DNA of 5,617 nt from positions 1 to 5,617 of the forward strand of contig JAPKZT010000077.1 in NCBI GenBank assembly GCA_026393655.1, read 5' to 3'. A program made the position numbers and the translations under genes. Positions within the stretch are counted from its first letter, which is position 1. Every line of letters starts with the position of its first letter. Source of the stretch: Actinomycetota bacterium. Lineage in GTDB: Bacteria; Actinomycetota; Acidimicrobiia; Acidimicrobiales; Ilumatobacteraceae. Below are positions 1-5,617 of the stretch, piece after piece. The notes beneath the pieces were generated by a model. The model was given only the letters and a program-made list of their open reading frames with translations, ran no database searches and was not told the origin of the DNA.

Positions 1-1406
1 ACGATCTCCGGCGTTCTGATTGGTTCATCATTGGATTAGCAATATCAACAGTGTGTGCCACTCGCGCAGTCGAGAAAACTTTGATCACAGAACTTGTTGC
101 CGGTAGCGCATTTTTCTTGATACTTATGACGATGGTCATCGCCAGAAGTAAATCGATTCTGTTTGCAATTGTTGTTATTTTTGCTGCTTTGGGTTTCGTA
201 AATAGTTCAAGGGCGATTGACGAACTACATCGCGTTGAACTCGGTCGGTATTCTGGATTTGCTCGAGTGATCACCGACCCGCAACGAGTTGGTGCGGCTA
301 CTCAAATAGTTCTCGACATTTCAGGCGACAGATTTGTGGTCTATGCCTATGGACGACCGTCATGGCGGTTGAGCAATACAAATGTGGGCGAAACTATATT
401 CGTATCAGGCTGGCGAAACAAACTCTCACCAGTTCAAACCCAACGATTGGTTTCGAAACATATCAAAGGCAATTTTGAAATCGAATCAGTCGGTGAACGT
501 AAATATGTTGCATCACCTATCTATCGCAGTGCTCAGCGGGTGCGAAGACTCATATCGAACGGTGCAAAATCGTTTCCGTTCGATGAGCGTTCACTATTTA
601 CAGGACTCGTGATTGGTGATGACTCAAAACAGCCACCACAAATGATCTCGGCTTTTAGAAAATCTGGACTCGCACATCTTGTCGCCGTGTCAGGGCAAAA
701 TGTGGCATTTGTGCTGACTGCGCTATCGCCATTGCTGCGTCGGTTACGAAAAACACCGAGGTTAATCGTGACACTCGGAGTGTTGATTTGGTTTGTCGTG
801 ATCACTCGGGTTGAACCGAGTGTGATTCGTGCCGCGGTAATGGCAGGGGTGGCAACACTTTCGATTTCAATGGGTCGACCAACGCGAACATTACGAATTC
901 TCGCGATGACCGTGGTCGTTACAATCTTTCTTGATCCATTGCTCGCGTGGTCTGTGGGTTATTTCATGTCGGTCGGCGCAACAACAGGATTATGTTTACT
1001 GTCGGGTCGACTTTCGCGTGTGGTTCCTGGTCCGCGCTGGTTGGCATCACTAATTGCAGCAACTATTTCTGCACAAGTCGGTGTGGCGCCAGCAGTTATT
1101 TTTGTTTTTGGAGTTCCTGCCGCAATCGGAATTCTCGCCAACATATTGGCTGTTCCGGTGGCTTCATTAGTGATGCTGGTCGGTTTGCCGTTGTCTTTGT
1201 TTGCAGGTGCGATCAGCGAGACTGCGTTCGCAGCATTGGGCACGATTGTTATGTGGCCAGTGCTAATTGGTGTGCGATGGGTCTGGTGGGTAGCCGCACT
1301 CGGTGAGCACTTGAGCACAACGGGTTTCGTAAATTTCGGTATGTGGGGTGCAGTTTTGGCAATGATCTTGTTGTTGCTACACAGAGATGCGAGAGTAGAG
1401 GGGTGA
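1..1406 (+). CDS. comEC: ComEC/Rec2-family DNA-uptake channel protein, 5' end beyond the window
   Basis: This is an inner-membrane channel protein of the ComEC/Rec2 family, which carries single-stranded DNA into the cytoplasm during natural transformation. Numbering here is from the GTG at 51. Hydrophobic segments lie at about 12-30 and 36-52. A DUF4131/OB-like soluble region follows at about 65-140. The competence domain (PF03772 type) starts near 180 with GLVIGDDS (185-192) and HLVAVSGQNV (209-218), then PSVIRAAVMAG (256-266), SVGYFMSVGATTGL (301-314) and further membrane helices to about 445. The reading frame stays open to the left edge, and the bases before 51 encode another hydrophobic stretch (WFIIGLAIS). 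The GTG at 51 also has no ribosome binding site, so the true start is probably upstream. The protein ends soon after the last helix and has no metallo-beta-lactamase domain or HxHxDH motif. Its stop overlaps the start of holA. Family assignment is strong; whether the cell is competent is unknown. Confidence 0.9.
   Translation, partial: DLRRSDWFIIGLAISTVCATRAVEKTLITELVAGSAFFLILMTMVIARSKSILFAIVVIFAALGFVNSSRAIDELHRVELGRYSGFARVITDPQRVGAATQIVLDISGDRFVVYAYGRPSWRLSNTNVGETIFVSGWRNKLSPVQTQRLVSKHIKGNFEIESVGERKYVASPIYRSAQRVRRLISNGAKSFPFDERSLFTGLVIGDDSKQPPQMISAFRKSGLAHLVAVSGQNVAFVLTALSPLLRRLRKTPRLIVTLGVLIWFVVITRVEPSVIRAAVMAGVATLSISMGRPTRTLRILAMTVVVTIFLDPLLAWSVGYFMSVGATTGLCLLSGRLSRVVPGPRWLASLIAATISAQVGVAPAVIFVFGVPAAIGILANILAVPVASLVMLVGLPLSLFAGAISETAFAALGTIVMWPVLIGVRWVWWVAALGEHLSTTGFVNFGMWGAVLAMILLLLHRDARVEG
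1391..1406 (+). promoter_or_regulatory. holA ribosome binding site and GTGA start/stop overlap
   Basis: The purine-rich stretch GAGAG at 1391-1395 lies seven bases before the GTG at 1403, a good Shine-Dalgarno distance. GTGA at 1403-1406 contains both the holA start and the comEC stop (TGA 1404-1406). This four-base overlap is typical of translational coupling, and it fixes the holA start here rather than at the ATG at 1343, which would overlap comEC by 64 bases and add 20 residues before the conserved N-terminus. Confidence 0.7.
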
Positions 1407-2443
1407 CAATTCATTTGATTACGGGTAGCGACCCGAGGCTTGTCTCAGACAAAGTTACCGAAATTACTCGCGGATTAATCAAGTCGATGAACTCACAAGA
1501 GAGTCGAAGCACAATCTTAGAAACACATGACGCGGGTGCGCCGTCGTCAGATCTTCGTGAGAACGCGATTCGTCAGGCAGTTGCTTCGGCGGAAACAATG
1601 TCACTATTCGGTGAAGAGCGTGTGGTTGTGATCAGAGAAATTTCTGAAGCAACTGTTGGCGAACTTTCGACACTCGTTAAGTATCTTGAGCATCCATCTG
1701 ATAGTTCACATTTAGTTGTTAGTGCTTCTGGTAAATTGCCCAAATCAATTAGTGATGCGCTCAAACGATCCGGCGCCACAGTTATCGCTACTGAGCCTCC
1801 GCAGCGTCGACAAGAACTTGTGACATGGTTTTTAGAAAAGTTCGCAGAATCTGAGTTGAGCGTAGATGCGATTGCGTTGAACGACATCATTGATTGGTTG
1901 GGTGAGGACCAAGCACGTTTGCCGGGATTGATTGACACATTGGTGTCTGCTTATGGAACGTCAAAAAAATTAACTAAACAAGATGTGTCAGTATTTCTTG
2001 GTGATGCAGGTGGTGTCAAGCCTTGGGATCTAACTGACGCGATAGATGCTGGCGACTCGCCAATTGCACTAGAAATGCTGTCGAGGATGGTACGAAGTGG
2101 AGATTTTCATCCGCTACAAGTGATGGCGATTTTGCACACACACTATGTAAAGTTGATGCGGCTAGATGGGCCAGAGATTCATAGTCCGGCAGATGTGCTG
2201 ACTTTAATTGGCGGTAAAAGCGAATTTCAAGGCAAAAAGTATCTCACGCAGTATCGGCGCATTGGCGGTGCCGGAATATCTCAAGCTGTGCAATTATTGG
2301 CACGCGCTGATGTTGATTTGCGAGGCGGCAAAGATCTTGGCGAAGAGTTGACAATGGAGATACTTGTCGCTCGATTGAGTCGCTTGGTTTCTTCAACTAA
2401 GTCAAGCCGGACGAGCCGGGCTTTTTCGCCGAAGCGAAACTAA
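1403..2443 (+). CDS. holA: DNA polymerase III delta subunit (clamp loader)
   Basis: This is the delta subunit of the DNA polymerase III clamp loader, which opens the beta sliding clamp so it can be placed on primed DNA. With the GTG start it is 346 residues, close to the 343 of E. coli HolA. The N-terminus (IHLITGSDPRLV, 3-14) is the family's opening strand-loop-helix. MSLF at 66-69 matches the E. coli clamp-binding element, whose Leu-Phe pair forms the wedge that cracks the clamp interface; here these are L68 and F69. ERVVVIRE (72-79) and the segment from about 102 to 132 complete domain I. The helical collar domain includes PWDLTDAIDAGD (207-218) and HPLQVMAILHTHYVKLMRL (236-254). The family ending, LTMEILVARLSRL, is at 316-328. 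The last 18 residues form a polar, basic tail (329-346) whose DNA also encodes a terminator-like hairpin. The gene is cotranscribed with comEC and converges on rpsT. Confidence 0.93.
   Translation: MTIHLITGSDPRLVSDKVTEITRGLIKSMNSQESRSTILETHDAGAPSSDLRENAIRQAVASAETMSLFGEERVVVIREISEATVGELSTLVKYLEHPSDSSHLVVSASGKLPKSISDALKRSGATVIATEPPQRRQELVTWFLEKFAESELSVDAIALNDIIDWLGEDQARLPGLIDTLVSAYGTSKKLTKQDVSVFLGDAGGVKPWDLTDAIDAGDSPIALEMLSRMVRSGDFHPLQVMAILHTHYVKLMRLDGPEIHSPADVLTLIGGKSEFQGKKYLTQYRRIGGAGISQAVQLLARADVDLRGGKDLGEELTMEILVARLSRLVSSTKSSRTSRAFSPKRN
2404..2426 (+). terminator. Terminator-like hairpin and T-run inside the 3' end of holA
   Basis: The arm AAGCCGG (2404-2410) pairs with CCGGGCTT (2416-2423) around the loop ACGAG, with one bulged G. 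Five T residues (2422-2426) follow directly, giving the form of an intrinsic terminator for the comEC-holA transcript. It lies 15 to 37 bases before the end of the holA stop codon, so it is entirely coding. Termination on the T-run would cut the message before the stop codon, so either readthrough is substantial or the 3' end forms further downstream. The hairpin also folds on the minus strand downstream of rpsT, but there it has no T-run after it. Confidence 0.5.
2424..2439 (-). terminator. Stable UUCG-loop hairpin downstream of rpsT
   Basis: On the minus strand, seven bases past the rpsT stop codon, TTTCGC pairs with GCGAAA around a TTCG loop closed by a C-G pair. In RNA this is the extra-stable C(UUCG)G tetraloop. 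No T-run follows; the GC-rich hairpin of 2404-2423 comes next instead, so the rpsT message may end in two tandem hairpins. On the plus strand the same bases form a hairpin with a CGAA loop. It may be the 3' end or a stabilising structure of the rpsT mRNA; the hairpin is seen, the role is inferred. Confidence 0.45.
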
Positions 2444-2446
2444 AAC

Positions 2447-2713
2447 TTATTTAGCAGCGGCTGCTGTTGCGTTAAGTTTGCGCATTAAGCGGCTCTTACG
2501 ACGAGCAGCCTGCTTCGGGTGAATGATGCGCTTTCGGGCTGCAGTGTCAAGACGCTTAACAGCCAGGCGAAGTGCCTCTGCGTTTTCAGGTGTGCCTGCA
2601 GTCTCATTTGCGGCCTTGACTCGTGAACGCAATTCACTACGAACAGCCTTGTTGCGGTCGTTAGCTTTGGCGTTGGTAATGATGCGCTTTTTCTGAGATT
2701 TGATATTTGCCAC
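2447..2713 (-). CDS. rpsT: 30S ribosomal protein S20
   Basis: This is the small basic protein S20, which binds 16S rRNA during early assembly of the 30S subunit. The 88 residues match the family's usual length. It begins MANIKSQKKR, the nearly invariant S20 N-terminus, which fixes the start at a GTG codon (CAC on the plus strand at 2711-2713). RNKAVRSELRSRVKAA (20-35) and the lysine/arginine-rich second half with HPKQAARRKSRL (65-76) are typical. It ends in an alanine-rich tail. There is no Shine-Dalgarno sequence before the GTG; the promoter placement suggests leaderless translation. The gene is divergent from lepA and convergent with holA, its stop codon lying three bases from that of holA. 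Identification is essentially certain. Confidence 0.97.
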   Translation of the reverse strand: MANIKSQKKRIITNAKANDRNKAVRSELRSRVKAANETAGTPENAEALRLAVKRLDTAARKRIIHPKQAARRKSRLMRKLNATAAAAK

Positions 2714-2747
2714 GTCGCAAGGCTAACAGCGAGTAAGGGCTTGCCAA
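2714..2747 (-). promoter_or_regulatory. Predicted rpsT promoter, positioned for a leaderless mRNA
   Basis: Read on the minus strand, a -35-like TTGGCA (2742-2747, five of six matches to TTGACA) is followed by a 16-base spacer ending in TGT, then a -10-like TAGCCT (2720-2725, fitting the actinobacterial TAnnnT pattern). Six bases (2714-2719) then lead straight into the GTG start codon. A transcript starting at the usual distance from this -10 would begin on or beside the GTG. The elements are seen; the transcription start is inferred. Confidence 0.6.
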
Positions 2748-2760
2748 ACACGAGCCGTGT
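2748..2760. promoter_or_regulatory. Short palindrome between the divergent rpsT and lepA promoters
   Basis: ACACG (2748-2752) and CGTGT (2756-2760) are perfect inverted repeats separated by AGC. The palindrome abuts the rpsT -35 element on one side and touches the lepA -10-like TAGAAT on the other, which is where an operator controlling both promoters could sit. Arms of five bases are short enough to occur by chance, so this is a candidate only. Confidence 0.25.
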
Positions 2761-2765
2761 AGAAT
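2760..2765 (+). promoter_or_regulatory. Predicted lepA -10 element
   Basis: TAGAAT is a good -10 hexamer. It would start transcription at about 2770-2773, giving a leader of about 64 bases before the preferred lepA start at 2836. No convincing -35 hexamer stands 16 to 18 bases upstream; TTGCCA at 2741-2746 is only 13 bases away. An ATG at 2770 lies four bases after this element, so a leaderless, longer LepA is the competing reading. Confidence 0.45.
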
Positions 2766-2803
2766 TTAAATGCTTCGCGTTCGTCTTATTTCAGACCTGC
2801 GTC

Positions 2804-2836
2804 GTGAAGATCAAAGTCTTAAAAGAAATGGCCTAA
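2804..2836 (+). other. Tiny upstream reading frame overlapping the lepA start
   Basis: In the lepA leader, a GTG at 2804 opens a ten-codon frame, MKIKVLKEMA, whose TAA stop (2834-2836) shares its final A with the lepA ATG (TAATG). An in-frame ATG at 2828 would give only Met-Ala. The stop/start overlap could couple translation into lepA, which has no good ribosome binding site of its own. There is also no clear binding site before the GTG, so the frame may be a coincidence. Confidence 0.2.
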
Positions 2837-4620
2837 TGGATTTAGCTTTAATAAGAAACTTCTCGATCATCGCCCATATTGATCACGGCAAATCAACACT
2901 TTCTGACCGCCTTTTAGAGATGACCAACGCAGTTGAGGCGAGAGCGATGAGGGCTCAGTATCTCGACACGATGGATCTCGAACGCGAACGTGGGATTACG
3001 ATCAAAGCCCAAAATGTGCGAGTCGACTGGAAGGGCAACACTCTCCACCTGATTGACACTCCGGGTCACGTTGACTTCGGATACGAAGTTAGCCGTTCGC
3101 TAGCTGCATGTGAAGGTGTTGTGTTGGTGGTTGACGCCGCTCAAGGTATCGAAGCGCAGACTTTAGCGAACTGTTATTTAGCGCTAGAAAATAATTTAGA
3201 GATTGTTGCCGCCTTAAATAAAATAGATCTTCCGGCTGCAGACCCTGATCGATATGCGATGGAGATTGAAAAAGTTCTTGGCATTCGTGCTGAAGATATT
3301 TTGCGAATCTCAGCAAAGACCGGTCACGGAGTACCAGAGTTGTTAGATGCAATCGTCGAAAGAATCCCGGCGCCGAAAGGCGACCCAGAAGCCGCGTTGC
3401 AGGCTTTGATTTTTGATAGTCAGTACGACCAATATCGCGGTGTGGTTTCATCGATTCGGGTAATGAACGGCCGTATACGCAGCACTGACAAGTTGCGATT
3501 TATGCAAACTAACGCGGTACACGAAGCACTTGAGGTTGGCGTGCGACGACCTGTGCCTTCGCCAGTTGATGAACTTGGGCCAGGTGAAGTTGGATATTTA
3601 ATCGCAGGAATCAAAGATGTCGGTGAAGCACGAAGTGGCGAAACTGTGACCCACGAAGCACGACAAGCGACTGAGGCTCTTGCTGGTTATAGCGATCCGA
3701 AGCCAATGGTCTTTTGTGGACTATTTCCAATTGATGCTGATGATTTTGAAACTCTGCGCGAAAGTTTGCAGAAATTAAAACTCAATGATGCATCAATAAG
3801 TTATTTGCCAGAGTCTTCAGGTGCTCTCGGTTTTGGTTTTAGATGCGGCTTTCTCGGTTTGTTGCATATGGAGATTGTCAAAGAACGACTCGAGCGTGAA
3901 TTTAACTTGGCGTTAATTGCAACCGCGCCGTCGGTGCAATATCAAGTTACAAAAACAGATGGCACGCTAGAAATTGTTGATAACCCTGCAGAGTTGCCGC
4001 CGACGGTATATATCAAGTCGATTCAAGAGCCTTATTTTAAAGTGAACATTATTACTCCGAAGGATTACACCGGAACGCTGATGGACCTTTGCCAAACACG
4101 TCGCGGTGAACTTGGCAAACTTGAGTATCTTTCGCCAGAGAGAGTTGAGTTGCACTATCTGATTCCGCTTGCTGAAGTCGTAGTTGATTTTTTTGATCAA
4201 ATGAAGAGCCGTTCGCAGGGCTATGCAAGTCTCGACTATGAGCTCGACGGCTACCGCGAGTCAGATCTAGTAAAGGTTGATCTTTTTCTAAATGCAATTG
4301 CTGCAGATGCTTTCAGCACAATCGTGCATCGCGATAAGGCTTATGACTATGGTAAACGGATGTGCGAGAAACTCAGAGAGCTGATTCCGCGACAGATGTT
4401 TGATGTGCCGATCCAAGCAGCAATCGGAGGCAAATTTATTGCTCGCGAAACCGTTAAGGCGAAGCGAAAAGATGTTTTAGCTAAATGTTATGGTGGCGAT
4501 ATTTCGCGAAAGCGCAAACTTCTTGAGAAGCAAAAAGAAGGCAAAAAGAAAATGAAGTCTATTGGTCGTGTTGAAATACCTGGCGATGTTTTCATCTCGG
4601 CGTTAAAACTCGACGACTGA
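2836..4620 (+). CDS. lepA: Elongation factor 4 (LepA), ribosome back-translocating GTPase
   Basis: LepA/EF4 is a translational GTPase that acts on stalled or wrongly translocated ribosomes and has been linked to 30S assembly. Starting at ATG 2836 it has 594 residues, against 599 in E. coli, and opens with the family's N-terminus (LIRNFSIIAHIDHGKST). The GTPase motifs are complete: P-loop AHIDHGKST at 13-21, ERGITI at 51-56, DTPGH at 74-78 with catalytic His78, NKID at 128-131 and SAK at 159-161. The EF-G-like domains follow, with GFGFRCGFLGLLHMEI at about 332-347. The LepA-specific C-terminal domain carries the basic stretch from KRKDVLAKCYGGDISRKRKL onward at about 543-574. A start at 2770 would add 22 residues not typical of the family, so I prefer 2836, although no strong ribosome binding site precedes it. 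The gene is divergent from rpsT and is followed 13 bases later by an MFS gene. No terminator is visible after it. Confidence 0.96.
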   Translation: MDLALIRNFSIIAHIDHGKSTLSDRLLEMTNAVEARAMRAQYLDTMDLERERGITIKAQNVRVDWKGNTLHLIDTPGHVDFGYEVSRSLAACEGVVLVVDAAQGIEAQTLANCYLALENNLEIVAALNKIDLPAADPDRYAMEIEKVLGIRAEDILRISAKTGHGVPELLDAIVERIPAPKGDPEAALQALIFDSQYDQYRGVVSSIRVMNGRIRSTDKLRFMQTNAVHEALEVGVRRPVPSPVDELGPGEVGYLIAGIKDVGEARSGETVTHEARQATEALAGYSDPKPMVFCGLFPIDADDFETLRESLQKLKLNDASISYLPESSGALGFGFRCGFLGLLHMEIVKERLEREFNLALIATAPSVQYQVTKTDGTLEIVDNPAELPPTVYIKSIQEPYFKVNIITPKDYTGTLMDLCQTRRGELGKLEYLSPERVELHYLIPLAEVVVDFFDQMKSRSQGYASLDYELDGYRESDLVKVDLFLNAIAADAFSTIVHRDKAYDYGKRMCEKLRELIPRQMFDVPIQAAIGGKFIARETVKAKRKDVLAKCYGGDISRKRKLLEKQKEGKKKMKSIGRVEIPGDVFISALKLDD

Positions 4621-4623
4621 TTT

Positions 4624-4629
4624 TAAAAT
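4624..4629 (+). promoter_or_regulatory. Possible -10 element for the MFS gene
   Basis: TAAAAT lies in the 13-base gap after lepA and ends four bases before the ATG at 4634. No ribosome binding site precedes that ATG, which would fit near-leaderless transcription. The upstream GTTAAA at 4602-4607 is a poor -35 with a 16-base spacer. AT-rich hexamers are common in such gaps, so support is weak and cotranscription with lepA is equally possible. Confidence 0.25.
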
Positions 4630-4633
4630 AACT

Positions 4634-5617
4634 ATGTCTGATAATCGGAGCGGAATTTTTCGCTCGCTTAAATATTTTAATGCCAAGATTTTCTTTACAA
4701 GCCTTTTAGTTTCGAATATCGGTAGTTGGTTGCAACTAACTGCTTCTTCGCTCCTGCTTTATCGCCTAACTGGCAACGCTGCAAATCTCGGCTATAACGT
4801 TGCGTTTCAGTTTTTACCGATGTTGTTATTTGGTACTTGGTGCGGTGCTTTGGCTGATCGACATAATCGTCGACGAATTGCGATTATTACGCAGAGCGCT
4901 CTTGCGGGTCAGGCTTTTTTATTGGGTGTGCTTGATTTAACGGGATTAATCAACGTGCCGATTGTTTATGCTCTGTCGTTGTTGTTAGGCATTATCGGTG
5001 CAATTGATAATCCTGCACGTCGTGGACTAGTTACTGAACTTGTGCCGCCTGTTGATTTGCCTAATGCAATGTCGTTGAATACAGCGGTGATGACAGGCTC
5101 GCGAGTTTTTGGTGCGGCGATTGCGACTTTGCTGGTTGGTCCACTGGGAACAGGTTGGCTATTTATCCTTAACGGCGTTTCGTACTCAGCAATGATTTAC
5201 GGCATATCTGGTCTGCGAAAATCCGAGATGTATCCACCGATGCAAAGACCAGCGGGCGGTTCACCAGTTCGTGATGTTTTTAAATACGTTGCTGGTAATC
5301 GTCGTCTGTTGACGATGTTTTCTGTCTATTTGATCGTTAGTACTTTCGCATTTAATTATGGTGTCGCATTACCCAAACTCGCCGACCTTAGATGGGGAGA
5401 TGCTCGAGCGTTCGGTTGGATAATGGCAGTTACAGGTATCGGTAATCTCACTGGTGCGCTGCTGACTGCGCGACTTAAAATAGTTTCAATGCGTTGGTTC
5501 GTTAGCAATATTGCGTTACTTGGTTTATCCGCAATTGGTTTGGCGTTTGCGCCGAATTTACTAGTCGCATTTTTGTGGAGTGTGCCACTTGGGCTAGGCG
5601 GTGCGGCGATGATCGCT
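4634..5617 (+). CDS. MFS transporter of the EntS/MFS_3 type, 3' end beyond the window
   Basis: This is a multi-pass inner-membrane transporter of the major facilitator superfamily, probably an exporter driven by the proton gradient; the substrate cannot be told from sequence. The frame is open from the ATG at 4634 to the right edge, giving 328 residues of what is usually about 400-420. A short polar N-terminus leads into the first helix (about 18-34). The cytoplasmic loop between helices 2 and 3 has the MFS signature GALADRHNRRR (71-81) with Asp75, Arg76 and Arg79-81. DNPARRGLVTELVP (125-138) is characteristic of the EntS-like (MFS_3) group. A hydrophilic central loop (about 194-222) separates the two six-helix halves, and three to four helices of the second half are present. 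The gene follows lepA by 13 bases on the same strand, with no ribosome binding site visible. No drug or siderophore genes adjoin it within the window. Confidence 0.88.
   Translation, partial: MSDNRSGIFRSLKYFNAKIFFTSLLVSNIGSWLQLTASSLLLYRLTGNAANLGYNVAFQFLPMLLFGTWCGALADRHNRRRIAIITQSALAGQAFLLGVLDLTGLINVPIVYALSLLLGIIGAIDNPARRGLVTELVPPVDLPNAMSLNTAVMTGSRVFGAAIATLLVGPLGTGWLFILNGVSYSAMIYGISGLRKSEMYPPMQRPAGGSPVRDVFKYVAGNRRLLTMFSVYLIVSTFAFNYGVALPKLADLRWGDARAFGWIMAVTGIGNLTGALLTARLKIVSMRWFVSNIALLGLSAIGLAFAPNLLVAFLWSVPLGLGGAAMIA

Noticed and set aside
191..1334. The 13-base string GGGTTTCGTAAAT occurs at 191-203 and at 1322-1334.
   Set aside because: Both copies code for Gly-Phe-Val-Asn in comEC, flanks differ, and one such match in a window this size is not unexpected by chance.
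1343..1402. Upstream ATG as the start of holA.
   Set aside because: It would overlap comEC by 64 bases and add 20 residues with no resemblance to the family; the GTG at 1403 has a ribosome binding site and fits the known N-terminus.
959..1414. Long minus-strand open frame of about 151 codons antisense to comEC.
   Set aside because: Its translation is low-complexity Thr/Pro/Ala-rich, as expected from the complement of membrane-protein codons, with no start signal or domain.
2485..2751. Minus-strand open frame of 88 codons overlapping rpsT.
   Set aside because: It is a different frame of the rpsT DNA, has no recognisable domain, and would run through the rpsT promoter.
4648..4665. Hairpin GAGCG / CGCTC with an eight-base loop just inside the MFS gene, considered as a lepA terminator.
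   Set aside because: The stem is only five pairs, the T-run sits in the loop rather than after the stem, and it lies within coding sequence after the MFS start.
1..5617. Search for CRISPR repeats, insertion-sequence ends, tRNAs, rRNA and toxin-antitoxin pairs.
   Set aside because: No direct-repeat array, terminal inverted repeats, cloverleaf or small gene pair was seen by eye; nearly all of the window is accounted for by the five housekeeping or transporter genes.

Overview
This window holds five protein genes and looks like an ordinary chromosomal housekeeping segment of an actinobacterium. The gene order comEC, holA, rpsT (opposite strand), lepA is familiar from Actinobacteria. Base composition is moderate: about 50% GC in two sampled 60-base lines and 35% in a third, so well below Streptomyces or Mycobacterium. 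That order, the composition and the style of the S20 and LepA proteins suggest a low-GC aquatic or streamlined actinobacterium, perhaps of the Acidimicrobiia. The lineage is an inference and was not tested by any search.

Layout. A comEC-type DNA-uptake channel gene enters from the left edge with its 5' end cut off. It overlaps holA (DNA polymerase III delta, clamp-loader subunit) by four bases (GTGA). holA converges tail to tail with rpsT (ribosomal protein S20, minus strand), with only three bases between the stop codons. A hairpin plus T-run resembling an intrinsic terminator therefore lies inside the last codons of holA. rpsT and lepA (EF4, back-translocating GTPase) are divergent and share a compact promoter region of about 120 bases. 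After lepA, 13 bases separate it from an MFS exporter gene of the EntS/MFS_3 type, which runs off the right edge.

How the genes relate. comEC and holA appear to form one coupled transcription unit. rpsT and lepA are translation genes (30S subunit protein and ribosome-associated GTPase) fired from back-to-back promoters. The rpsT promoter is placed so that transcription would begin at its GTG start codon, which predicts a leaderless mRNA. The MFS gene has no obvious functional link to the rest; it is either cotranscribed with lepA or driven by a weak AT-rich -10-like element just before it.

I found no mobile element, CRISPR array, tRNA, rRNA or riboswitch, and no convincing undescribed system. 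The points worth a second look are regulatory and architectural: the terminator inside holA, the leaderless rpsT, the start of lepA with a tiny overlapping upstream reading frame, and the ComEC protein without a metallo-beta-lactamase domain.
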